Positions 55,849-64,000 of a stretch of 64,000 nt of DNA are shown piece by piece. The translations under genes and the position numbers were made by a program. How positions within the stretch are numbered: position 1 is the stretch's first letter; every line of letters begins with the position of its first letter. Under the pieces are notes generated by a model. The model ran no database searches. It was not told the origin of the DNA and worked only from the letters and a program-made list of their open reading frames with translations. Source of the DNA: Schizophyllum amplum (lineage: Eukaryota; Basidiomycota; Agaricomycetes; Agaricales; Schizophyllaceae); NCBI GenBank assembly GCA_007026445.1, contig VDMD01000004.1, forward strand, positions 1,302,001 to 1,366,000. Direction: 5' to 3'.

Positions 55849-56870
55849 TTAGCAGTAGCCAACCTTCGTCGGCTCGCAGTCGCCCGCGCAGCCGTTGTAA
55901 ACCGCGCAGGGGTGCGACGTGTCCGCGCAGACATCAGTGAGCGTCGCAACATCGCCGTACTTCTTGTTGATACCAGCAAGCTCGCCACCGTCGTGCGCCT
56001 CAACGCCCTGGATGTTGACAGTACGCTTGCACTGGGTGGAGCAGTTGCCACAGGAGCGGTAGAGCTTGCCGTAGTCCCTGCATGACTGTCAGTTATGGAG
56101 CGGACGAGTGAAAGAGCATAGAAGACATACTCAACGTAAAAGTTGATGATGTTGACGGTGCCGCATCCATTATGCTGGACGACCTTGTCCTCGGCGTGAT
56201 ACGCGCCACCGCCGACGATCCATGTCTCCGAGCCGGCCTCTGTGGTATATATAAGAAGGTGCAATTTGCGTGAAGTAGAGAGCACTGACTGTCGTTCTTG
56301 ATGGAGATAGCGTCCTCGCAGACGTCCTCGAACCAAACGAACTCAAGGTTGCAGTCTACAGGACGACGTTTGATCGGCACTGTTTACAGTTCCCATAGCA
56401 CAAAGGGACTTACGTCCAGTGCAGTGGACGCCTTCGGCCTGGTTGGCGCCAATGATGACGTTCCTCAGGGTCGCACCCTCGTGGAGGTAGAACACTGCAA
56501 CCCGTCATAAGTACAAGGGAAAAGAGTGAAATTACAATTATGGCGAACGAACCTGCGTCTTCCCAGTCGCCCTCGGACTGGTTATTGCATGCGCCCGACC
56601 CGCGGTCATACTTCTTCCAGCCACCTGAAGCAAGTGAGTCAGGATAAAGCACCATCGCCTTGAAAGTCCATACCGTCGTAGACCTGACCGGCCTTGATTT
56701 CGATGACCTTGGAGCTGCTTACAGTGTCCGTGGGTGTGGGAAGGCCCTAAAGCAAGATGATCGTCCATGAATAAACTTCGAACATGGAATGTACAAACCT
56801 TGTTATAGGCATCGCAGGCCACGGCGTAGCCAGCCAGCGAAGATATGAGAGCAGCGGTCAAAAAGAACAT
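55849..56870 (-). CDS. Pectate lyase, polysaccharide lyase family 3
   Basis: Secreted Ca-dependent lyase cleaving pectate by beta-elimination. The ATG at 56870 gives the signal peptide [18 protein letters not shown]. Exons then read [30 protein letters not shown] and [19 protein letters not shown], then [39 protein letters not shown] and AISIKND, then [39 protein letters not shown] and [14 protein letters not shown], ending EPTKVGYC. The AISIK and [10 protein letters not shown] blocks and many cysteines are typical of PL3. About 240 residues with five introns. It is convergent with the cutinase, with about 210 bp between stops. Confidence 0.93.
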
Positions 56871-58044
56871 CTTCAAGGAAGGAGAGTGAAGGGAAGGGAG
56901 GGATACGGAAAAGGGAGAACGACTGGTGAGCCTCCAACATTTGGCGGGCTTTTATACGCTCTCGAGCGTCGACGGAAAAACGTACGGGTGCGGGCCACGC
57001 CAAGCCAGGGACCATGCGTACTGGGCATCGTAAAAGCATGCGGTAACGGGATAACCGAACTCGGCGCGCGAGTCTACATAGCGGCGAGTCAACGTGTGGA
57101 AGATTGGTTGGAGTCATGCTGTTGGCCTTCTTCAACCGATATGTTGGGCAGAAATCTCACTTGTGAACGGCCATCCTCGCCACCTCCGAAGCATAGATGC
57201 TGACACCTACACAGAACCATAGCGTCGTACCTAGGGGTTTAACGTCCAAAAGGCGAACAGATCGGCGGCGGCCTGCAGAGAGCGCGCGTTGCCAGGTACT
57301 TTGGCGCGCCGGCGGGTTGCCAGCGTACATATTGGTGCGAGAATTATCCTTCATGAGTTCAGAGTCGGCGAGGCACATCGAGCCCTCAAGCCAAGGAGAC
57401 AAAGTGCCTGCCGGGAGGTCGAAGTCATGAGCAGATCACAGCAGCTTCGACGGGAGCTCGGGCATGTGCGACGTCCGACTAGTGGGCTGCGAAAAACCTA
57501 CGATAGAAGGCAATAGTAGCGCGGCCAACAAGGCCTCTCGGGTCAGAGAAGGAAGGTCAGAGCAGTCGCGGTTCTGTGTTTCTCGAAGCGATAGTAGTTC
57601 AAACTCAAGAGCCAGCGTCGAGGGACAAGACAGCGACGCTCAGCAACTGACTTGGTCGATACTCAAATCGGTAAGCGCATTGTATGATGATTGATGGACG
57701 AGTTCAAAAGAGCCTGCGCACGCATCCAGCAGAGCCCTAAGCATGGCACGAGGCCCTTGATGGAGCCGGGCGGGTTCAGCGAATTCGGCATATGCCGAGT
57801 GACTATACAGGCAGCCACAATTACCTCATTCGGACGAACGCCCCATGTGATCTGTAGGACCTATCGCGGCGGCGCCGTGAACAATCCCAAGTCGCTACCC
57901 TCAAGGTGAGATAATAGTTGCGCTGTTGTTGTTCTCGTCCCTAATTACTGTCTTTCCGTACCCTAGGTCCGTGTTGCTTTTGCGCAACGTCAAGCGCCGA
58001 AGTGCGAACCCGAGACTGAAAGTTATGTTCCCCAGACCCTCAAG
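56871..58044. other. Divergent promoter region, pectate lyase and RPL16
   Basis: 1.2 kb with no supported gene. Contains the pectate lyase TATA box at 56949-56956 and, near 57905-58040, a leader with pyrimidine tracts before RPL16. Confidence 0.5.
56949..56956 (-). promoter_or_regulatory. TATA box of the pectate lyase gene
   Basis: TATAAAAG on the minus strand, 79 bp upstream of the ATG at 56870. Confidence 0.6.
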
Positions 58045-58758
58045 ATGTCGACCTTCTCCGCCACCCCCATTGTCATCGATGGCAAGGGGCACCTTCTGGG
58101 TCGGCTGGCATCCATAATTGCCAAGCAGATCCTCTCCGGCCAGAAGATTGTGGTGGTCCGTTGCGAGGAGATCAACATCTCTGGCAGCTTCTTCAGAAAC
58201 AAGGTGCGTCTTGCATATACTTTGCATAAACCGCTTAACTGATGCAAACACCTCCATAGCTGCGCTACCACAACTTCCTCCACAAAAAGCATCTTGTGAA
58301 CCCGAAAAAGTCCGGTCCCTTCCATTTCCGCGCGCCGTCGAAGATCCTCTACCGCTCCATCCGCGGCATGATTCCCCACAAGACGGCACGAGGTGCCGCC
58401 GCGCTCGAGCGCCTGAAGCTGTTCGAGGGTGTCCCCCCGCCGTACGACCGCAAGAAGAAGATGGTTGTTCCCGACGCTCTGCGGGTGCTCAGGCTCAAGC
58501 CCGGTCGCAAGTACTGCACCGTGAAGCGCCTGTCGCACGAGGTCGGCTGGGGCTACAAGGATGTCGTCGACCGATTGGAGGAGAAGCGCAAGATTAAGGC
58601 GCAGGCCTTCCACGAGCGCAAGGTGCGTACATGTGGTATTCCGATTTGTGGGCATATGCTGATATGAGTCATCACAGACCACTGCCCTCAAGCTGCGCCA
58701 GAAGGCGGTCGCGTCCTCGTCAGGATCCTTCGAGCAGCTCACCGCGCTCGGTTACTAG
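58045..58758 (+). CDS. RPL16: 60S ribosomal protein uL13 (L16/L13a)
   Basis: Large-subunit ribosomal protein. The ATG at 58045 gives [20 protein letters not shown]. It continues [18 protein letters not shown] and [15 protein letters not shown], then after a GTGCGTCT..CCATAG intron [20 protein letters not shown], then [20 protein letters not shown] and [21 protein letters not shown] second intron (GTGCGTAC..TCACAG) leads to the end [17 protein letters not shown]. About 200 residues with the universal PFHFRAPS and GMIPHKT motifs, as expected. No box C/D snoRNA signature was seen in the two introns, unlike the animal homolog. Confidence 0.97.
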
Positions 58759-59285
58759 ATGCAGTCGCATTCGTCGCCCCGTTTCGCACACCCACCCACG
58801 CCACATGAAACCCGCCGCCGCCAGCGCCCGATATGCTATACTGCCTATGTAACCTGACTATCGAGTCGACGTCTATGCCATGCATGAGAGTTTACCGATT
58901 CTGTATTTCTATGCGTCTGTGTGTGGACTGTGGCCCGTGGGTTAAAGTAGGTCGCATGCTATCCAGCGAGTAGCCCGTAAGTTCTTGGCGCGGGTTTCCG
59001 CGTGCGCACGTTTGCATTCAGTCGTATCGCTCGCCGTCCGCCGGTGTACAATACGATGGGCAGAGAGCGGCGGCGGTCACGTAATAAACGAGACGCGTCC
59101 TGCGTGTCAGCTCTGGGTGTCAGCGCGTCGCGTGCGCGTGCGCGTCACGATTCCGAAAAATTACTTCCCGAATTAGCCTTACCTTTTACCTCCCACCACC
59201 ATCACCTCCAGCCCCCTCCGTCCCCCGCCCGCCCCCGCCTCTTCTTTCCTTTCCCCTCCCCGCCCCCTCCCCTCCGCCCCTCGCC
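58759..59285. other. Intergenic; RPL16 3' flank and leader of the KH-protein gene
   Basis: No gene. The last ~95 bases are an extreme C/T tract, listed separately. Confidence 0.6.
59191..59285 (+). promoter_or_regulatory. C-rich pyrimidine leader upstream of the KH-protein start codon
   Basis: On the plus strand about 90% of these bases are C or T, with many CCCC and CCCTCC runs directly abutting the ATG at 59286. It probably lies in the 5' untranslated region or core promoter. Poly(C) tracts are the classical ligand of PCBP/hnRNP K-type KH proteins, the class encoded just downstream. Confidence 0.7.
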
Positions 59286-60433
59286 ATGGCCGACGCTCAA
59301 CTCGGTTCACGTATGTCTCTCCGTTCCCCAGCGCGTCTTTTGTACTCAAAACGCATACACGCTTACACAGCTTCCCCGCCGCGCTCTGCATCCCCCTCGG
59401 CAGAGCCGCAGTCGCCCCCCGTCGACGGCACGTTGATGCTGCGCGCCCTCGTCAGCACAAAGGACGCTGGCGTCATCATCGGCAAGGGCGGGAAGAATGT
59501 CGCGGAGCTGCGCGAGATGACCGGCGTCAAAGCCGGCGTCAGCAAGGTCGTTCCGGGTGTTCACGAACGCGTCCTCACAGTCAACGGGTCCCCAGACGCC
59601 ATCGCAAAGGTGCGCACAGCGTCTGCGACGCGGCAGCAGCGCGCATGCCGTACACGTTACGTACTGACACTCGAACTCAGGCGTACCAGCACATAATCGC
59701 CCAGTTGGTGTCCGCCGGCGCGGGCAGCCCCGATTTTGACGCCGCCGCCGCTGCCAGCAACCCGAACACCATGATCCGCCTGTTGATCTCCCACAACCTC
59801 ATGGGGACCATCATCGGGCGCCAGGGTCTCAAGATCAAGGCCATCCAAGACGCCTCCGGCGCGCGCCTGGTTGCCTCAAAGGACATGCTGCCGCAGTCCA
59901 CCGAGCGCGTCGTCGAGGTGCATGGCCTCCCGGACCAGATCGGGCGCGCCATCTACGAGATTGCGAAGAGCCTTCTCGAGGACTGGGAGCGTAGCACCGG
60001 CACTGTGCTTTACTACCCCCAAGCAGCAGATGCGTCCACCGCTGGAGCACGCCGTCCCAGCACGAACGGCTACTCTCCCAACGCCGCGCGCAGACGCCCC
60101 AGTTCTCCTACGCCGTCCGCCGGATCGCAGTCAACGCCTTCTGCGCTCATCCGCACCCAAAACATATCCATCCCTTCGGATATGGTTGGCTGCATCATCG
60201 GGCGCGGTGGAACCAAGATCACGGAGATCAGACGGCTGTCTGGGTCGAAGATCTCCATAGCGAAGGCTCCCCATGACGAGACCGGCGAGCGCATGTTCAC
60301 CATCGTTGGCTCTCCCGAGGCGAACGAGAAGGCGCTCTACCTGCTCTACAATCAGCTCGAGAGCGAGAAGGAGCGCCGCGTGGGGCGGGAGCAGAGCCAG
60401 AACGTGGCCATGCAGACGGATGACGACGAGTAG
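59286..60433 (+). CDS. Triple-KH RNA-binding protein (PCBP/hnRNP K, Pbp2/Hek2-like)
   Basis: Single-stranded RNA or DNA binding protein, probably preferring C-rich targets. Exon 1 is only MADAQLGS plus a base. After a GTATGTCT..ACACAG intron comes a Ser/Pro linker and KH1 (LMLRALVSTKDAGVIIGKGG, GxxG loop GKGG). An intron (GTGCGCAC..CTCAG) precedes AYQHIIAQL. KH2 is MIRLLISHNLMGTIIGRQGL (GRQG) and KH3 ISIPSDMVGCIIGRGGTKI (GRGG). The protein ends NVAMQTDDDE. About 345 residues with the 2+1 KH spacing typical of PCBP proteins. All three GxxG loops are intact. Confidence 0.93.
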
Positions 60434-60940
60434 AGGCCTCTTTTGAACCGCGGTCCCTCCTCTTGTTACCGCCCTACCCTCTCCGTGATCCGATTGTACA
60501 GTCGCATTGGCCTTGGCAGCCCTCCCCCCTCTCCTCCTTTTGATGAAACTTATAGCCTTTTATTGACCGAATCCTCGGGTTAGTACATATGATGGCTTGT
60601 CCTCCAGCTTGCTGGCAATCCGTTATCGCTTATCGTACTGCTTTCATGTTTGGACTGTCCCGCCACCAACCGTACTCACGATATAAGTAAAAGTATGCCT
60701 ATATTGCTAAACCTCACACATACTTGATCGTCTTTCTTGTAAGCAGCTCACTGTATTGTATCATGCCATCGTCGTCCTCCGGATGCTATGCCCATTGGTG
60801 TGTTTGTTCGTCGGAGAGCGACCGAGAACGGCCACGAGCGTCGAGCGCCGAGCGGGCAGGAAGAGAAGGAAGGCGTCGACGCGTTCATTGTTTTCTGAGT
60901 TTGGAAATCTGTGATCGGCGATCGCATACTTACTGCTCTC
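60434..60940. other. Intergenic; KH gene 3' flank and promoter of the NUFIP1-domain gene
   Basis: No gene or structured RNA recognised. Confidence 0.5.
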
Positions 60941-62208
60941 ATGAACAACTTCAATGGCGGCGCGTACAACTACGGCTACGGGCTGCAAAATGCTCTCGCC
61001 GGGACACTCTCCAATCCGTATGCTGGTCAGCAAAGTGCTCCGGGACCGTCAACGGGGGCCTACTTCTCCTCGCACTACGCCAATGCATACAACAATATGA
61101 ACGCCCAGGCCCAGGCTTACGCGTACAATGCACCCTCAACGTCGGGCACTGCTCCCCAGTATGCAGCTGTACAACCCAGACCTAGTTTTCCTCCATCGAA
61201 CTCCTCATGGTACAATCCTGGCTCCGACCGCTGCAAGCAACCAGGCTGCTCCTTCACGGGCTCGTCCAAGAGCGTCGAAGTCCACATGATGGACCGCCAC
61301 CTCATCTACCCGCCTGGTCACAAGAAGGAAAAGGGTGGCTGGGACGCCGACCCCAGCCTCAAGGGGTGCGTCTCATTCCTCCTCAGCGCACGGCTCACTC
61401 ACCTTTCCACTGTAGGAAACCCGTACCGATCATGGGTACCTCAGTCAACCTAGACGACCCGAAGGTGCTCGCTGATTGGATAGCTGAACGCAAAAGACGC
61501 TACCCGACCGCAGAGCGCGCGGCGGAGAAGAAGCGCCAGCGCGAGGAGGCAGCCGCGCGGGGCGAGATTGGCTTTGAGGTCGGCGTGAAGCGGCAGAGGG
61601 TTGACAATGGGGGCGGACGGGGTACTGCTGAGCGGGGCAGAGGTCGCGGACGCGGCCGCGGAAGGGGAAGAGGGGCGTCCACAGCACCCACAATGGTGCA
61701 TGCGCTGCCTGCGAAGCCGGTCACTGGTCCCCCACCTGCGGCTGCGAGAGCTGCACCACCTCCTTCAATGAAGGACATCGACGCATCTTTGTCTGATGAG
61801 GAATCGGACGACGAGAGTGCCCCGGAGCAAGCATCTTCCAAGGCGCCTGCATTAGACATGCCTCCTCCCTCGCTACCACAAGCCGAAGCGGAACCAGTAG
61901 CGAAGCCCAACCCCTTACCAGTTCGCCGCCGACCGCCCCCACAGCCCAAGAAGCCAGTTCCGAACCCTTTCGATGTCGACAAACGTGGATCCCTTCTGCG
62001 CAAGGTACGTGCTGCTACGCACCCCGGTGCATATGTGCTCACCAATCGTCAGCTGCTCGATAAGGAGATTGCTGTCACCACGTCCAACCTCTCGCAAGCC
62101 ATTCGTTTCATCGTCGACAACGACTTTTTCGACGGCGTCGAGCTCGCCCCTGGTGAGGAACAAAATCGCAAGATCAAGGTCGTCGATGAGACGCAGACGG
62201 GCGCGTAG
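60941..62208 (+). CDS. NUFIP1-domain protein (Rsa1-like snoRNP assembly factor)
   Basis: Probable nuclear factor linking box C/D snoRNP proteins to the R2TP chaperone. The ATG at 60941 gives MNNFNGGAYNYGYGLQNALA, a Gln/Asn/Tyr-rich low-complexity start. A C2H2-like finger follows (CKQPGCSFTGSSKSVEVH..DRH). After an intron comes the conserved NUFIP1 peptide GTSVNLDDPKVLADWIAERK plus RRYPTA, then a charged helix EKKRQREEAAARGE. An RG tract (RGRGRGRGRGRG) and a Pro-rich acidic stretch follow. A last exon after GTACGTGC..CGTCAG gives LLDKEIAVTTSNLSQAIRFI and ends VVDETQTGA. About 385 residues. NUFIP1 is the best-supported domain; direct orthology to yeast Rsa1 is inferred. Confidence 0.88.
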
Positions 62209-62298
62209 CCCATATCGCCCCTTAGACCCGTTCTGCATTATGATATATGTGCTAGTGTATACTCTGTAAGTAGGGATATCAATTCAGTCAGCAGTATT

Positions 62299-64000
62299 CT
62301 ATCGGCTCTCGTCGCTCTCATCGCTCTCGCTGCCGGACTCCGAGTCCGAGCCCTCGAGCTCACTCTCGTCGATATGCAACGCACGGCGCTCGACATCGAA
62401 GCCAGCCGTCGTCAGACCTTCCGCGATCTCGTCAACCTTGCCAGGCGCAGTGACAGCGACCACCATAGACTGCTTGGCGTCGAAGAGGGGCAGGAAGTAC
62501 TTCCGGATAGAGTGGAGGACGTCCTCGATGGTCACTGTTTGCGTCTGAGCCAGAATCTCGGACTGGTAGTTCTGCGAGACGCCCTTCAACGTCTGGTTGA
62601 CAAAGGAGGTAAGGGCCTGAAGGAGAAGAGGTGAGTGACTAGCAAGGAGTAAACAAAAATGGCATACAGCGCGGCCTGCAGTGGACACTGTCTTCGTGAC
62701 GCCGTAGACAATACTGCTCTTGGCGGCGTCCATGGTCGTCACCTCAAGCGGTATCTGCAGAATGGTGTTAGCTCTGTCCTTGTCATTGGCCACATATGGT
62801 TAACGGACCGAACCATCGCAAAGACCCTCGACGACCTTCTTGGCCTGGTCGAAAGCACCCATGCTATTCGAGCTCTGTAGACAGTCTGTCAATGTAACCG
62901 TGAAACTCCCATGACTGTGAACGTACCCGGTACAAGGAGAAGCTCGTCAACCCTGCCTCCAAATCGACTGACATGTACGCCCCGTACGCAAGGCCAGAGC
63001 CACGGATGTATCGCCACAGATAGCTCTCAGTCGCGTTCATCACTTCAAGCGCAACGCGCATCGCCGGGTACTCCGCGTTGCTGAAGCCTTGGATACCCTT
63101 CGATGTGTGCGTGACGAAGGAGCTCTCGATGGTGGGCAGCGCCATGATGATCGCCTGCATAGACCGTCAGCCTTGTAAGAACGATTGTAGGGATATGAAG
63201 TGCTACCTTCTTCTCAGGGCTCCTGCCCAGCTCGCTGAGCACGTCGCTGCTGAAGGTCACCGGCTCCAAGTCGACCTGCGGAATCTTCGCCCCAAAGTGC
63301 GCGTCCCACGTACTTCTCGGCTTGTTCAAGCCAAGGACGTTGCCTGTCACCGAGAAGCGGATGCCCGTCGGCTTGGTCACTGTCCCGCGTCAGTCCAACC
63401 CTCAAAAGCAGCACGCAAGTGAACGTACTGGTATCCCGAAGCTCCTCCATAATCTTGACCACCTCCTCCGGCCGCTGCTGCAGCTGCTCCGCCACCTTCG
63501 GCACGAACTCCGTCTGCTGAAGCACCGTCCCCGCACGCGCCGTCGACAGCTCGCTGTACATCACGTCGCTCCACACCGCGCTGAGCACCGTGCTTCCGTC
63601 GCGCTTGAGCTCCGGCAACGCCTGCTGCACCTTCGCCACGGTCACTTGCAGCCGCTCGCGGTCAAACACGGCGCCGTAGAGGAGGTCGTGCACCCACGCG
63701 ATTGCCGTCTCGTATTGCGCGATATCGGCCTTGATGGAGAGGCGGAAGGTCTCTACGAAGCCGCCGGAGACGCCCTGCGAGACCTCATACGAGACGGTCT
63801 CATCGTCGAGCCGGTTGACAACCTCCTCGTGCGTGAGGGTCTCGCCAGAGGCGCGCTTGACGGGAAGGGCAAAGAAGGCGGATGCATACAAGGTGGCGTA
63901 TCTGGACAAAAGGTAAGAAATGAACAAGTCGCGGTGGCGCAATACGCACGGGCGGAGATGGTCGGGGAGCTTCTTCAAGTCGAACAAGGCGTGAATCGTG
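62299..64000 (-). CDS. M16-family zinc metallopeptidase, C-terminal part (Sdd3/Mug138-like)
   Basis: Partial: the gene enters from beyond 64000, so the N-terminal catalytic HxxEH lobe is not visible. Visible exons read PDHLRPCVLRHRDLFISYLL, SGETLTHEEVVNRLDDETVS, VQQALPELKRDGSTVLSAV and WSDVMYSEL, then TGIRFSVTGNVLGLNKPRS, MALPTIESSFVTHTSKGIQG and YLWRYIRGSGLAYGAYMSVD, then EVTTMDAAKSSIVYGVTKTV, SFVNQTLKGVSQNYQSEILA and MVVAVTAPGKVDEIAEGLTT. This is the second half of an M16C peptidase, most like the fungal Sdd3/Mug138 group rather than Cym1. The C-terminus is an acidic Ser/Asp/Glu tail ending SDESDESR. The substrate of this group is unknown. Confidence 0.85.

Noticed and set aside
58204..58259. 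Box C/D snoRNA in the first RPL16 intron, as in animal L13a genes
   Set aside because: The intron is 56 nt and lacks a C box with terminal stem. The CTGATG there looks like a branch site.
60911..60940. Start of the NUFIP1-domain protein at 60911
   Set aside because: The codon there is GTG; the ATG at 60941 begins the low-complexity N-terminus.
1..64000. CRISPR arrays, rRNA genes, intact transposons or viral genes
   Set aside because: No regularly spaced repeats, rRNA-like sequence, reverse transcriptase, transposase or integrase motifs were recognised.

Overview
The window looks like gene-dense nuclear DNA of a filamentous basidiomycete, most likely an Agaricomycete. Genes on both strands carry many introns of about 45-60 nt with GTRNGT-type donors. 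The gene set (Zn2Cys6/Fungal_trans regulators, cytochrome P450, exo-beta-1,3-glucanase, PL3 pectate lyase, cutinase) fits a plant- or wood-associated fungus. About 29 protein genes are supported. Almost all are split, so gene limits were set by joining exons by eye at splice sites that keep a recognisable family in frame. I saw no tRNA, rRNA, CRISPR array or intact transposon.

Layout. 0-0.9 kb: a tandem repeat of about 0.4 kb. 1.2-13.9 kb: two paralogous Zn2Cys6 regulators (1248-4148 and 10911-13903, both minus) bracket a YjbQ/UPF0047 enzyme, the mRNA 3'-processing zinc-finger protein Yth1, a P450 and prephenate dehydratase. 14.4-21.9 kb: a large single-pass membrane protein, a Rac-type GTPase and a C2H2 protein with an apparent one-base frameshift. 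21.9-24.4 kb: no recognisable gene. 24.4-27.7 kb: a DUF423/TMEM256 membrane protein and tandem WrbA-type quinone reductases. 28.1-35.5 kb: SPB1, an ABHD11/Imo32-type hydrolase and a RINT1/Tip20 tethering factor, the last two fired from a 79-bp divergent gap. 35.6-38.6 kb: a sparse region holding a small secreted repeat protein. 38.6-47.8 kb: PRP17, a Myb plus C2H2 protein, PRP6 and a beta-carbonic anhydrase. 48.6-56.9 kb: four secreted proteins with clear TATA boxes, interrupted by a HAD phosphatase. 58.0-64.0 kb: RPL16 (uL13), a triple-KH RNA-binding protein, a NUFIP1-domain protein and the 3' end of an M16 peptidase gene.

Most notable item: the gene at 37326-37651 (minus). After removal of a 47-nt intron it encodes a 92-residue preproprotein made of a signal peptide and six copies of a short peptide ending in Ser-Asp-Trp. 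Five copies are followed by a dibasic Kex2 site (KR or RR) and the sixth ends exactly at the stop codon. Two units begin with Glu-Ala directly after KR, as in ascomycete alpha-factor precursors. It is a candidate Kex2-processed secreted peptide (pheromone-like signal, or RiPP precursor) in a lineage whose known mating pheromones are lipidated CaaX peptides.

Second notable item: the zinc cluster of the 10911-13903 regulator is spread over tiny exons of 12, 18 and 5 nt. The 5-nt exon, with perfect flanking splice dinucleotides, is what supplies the third zinc-binding cysteine in frame.
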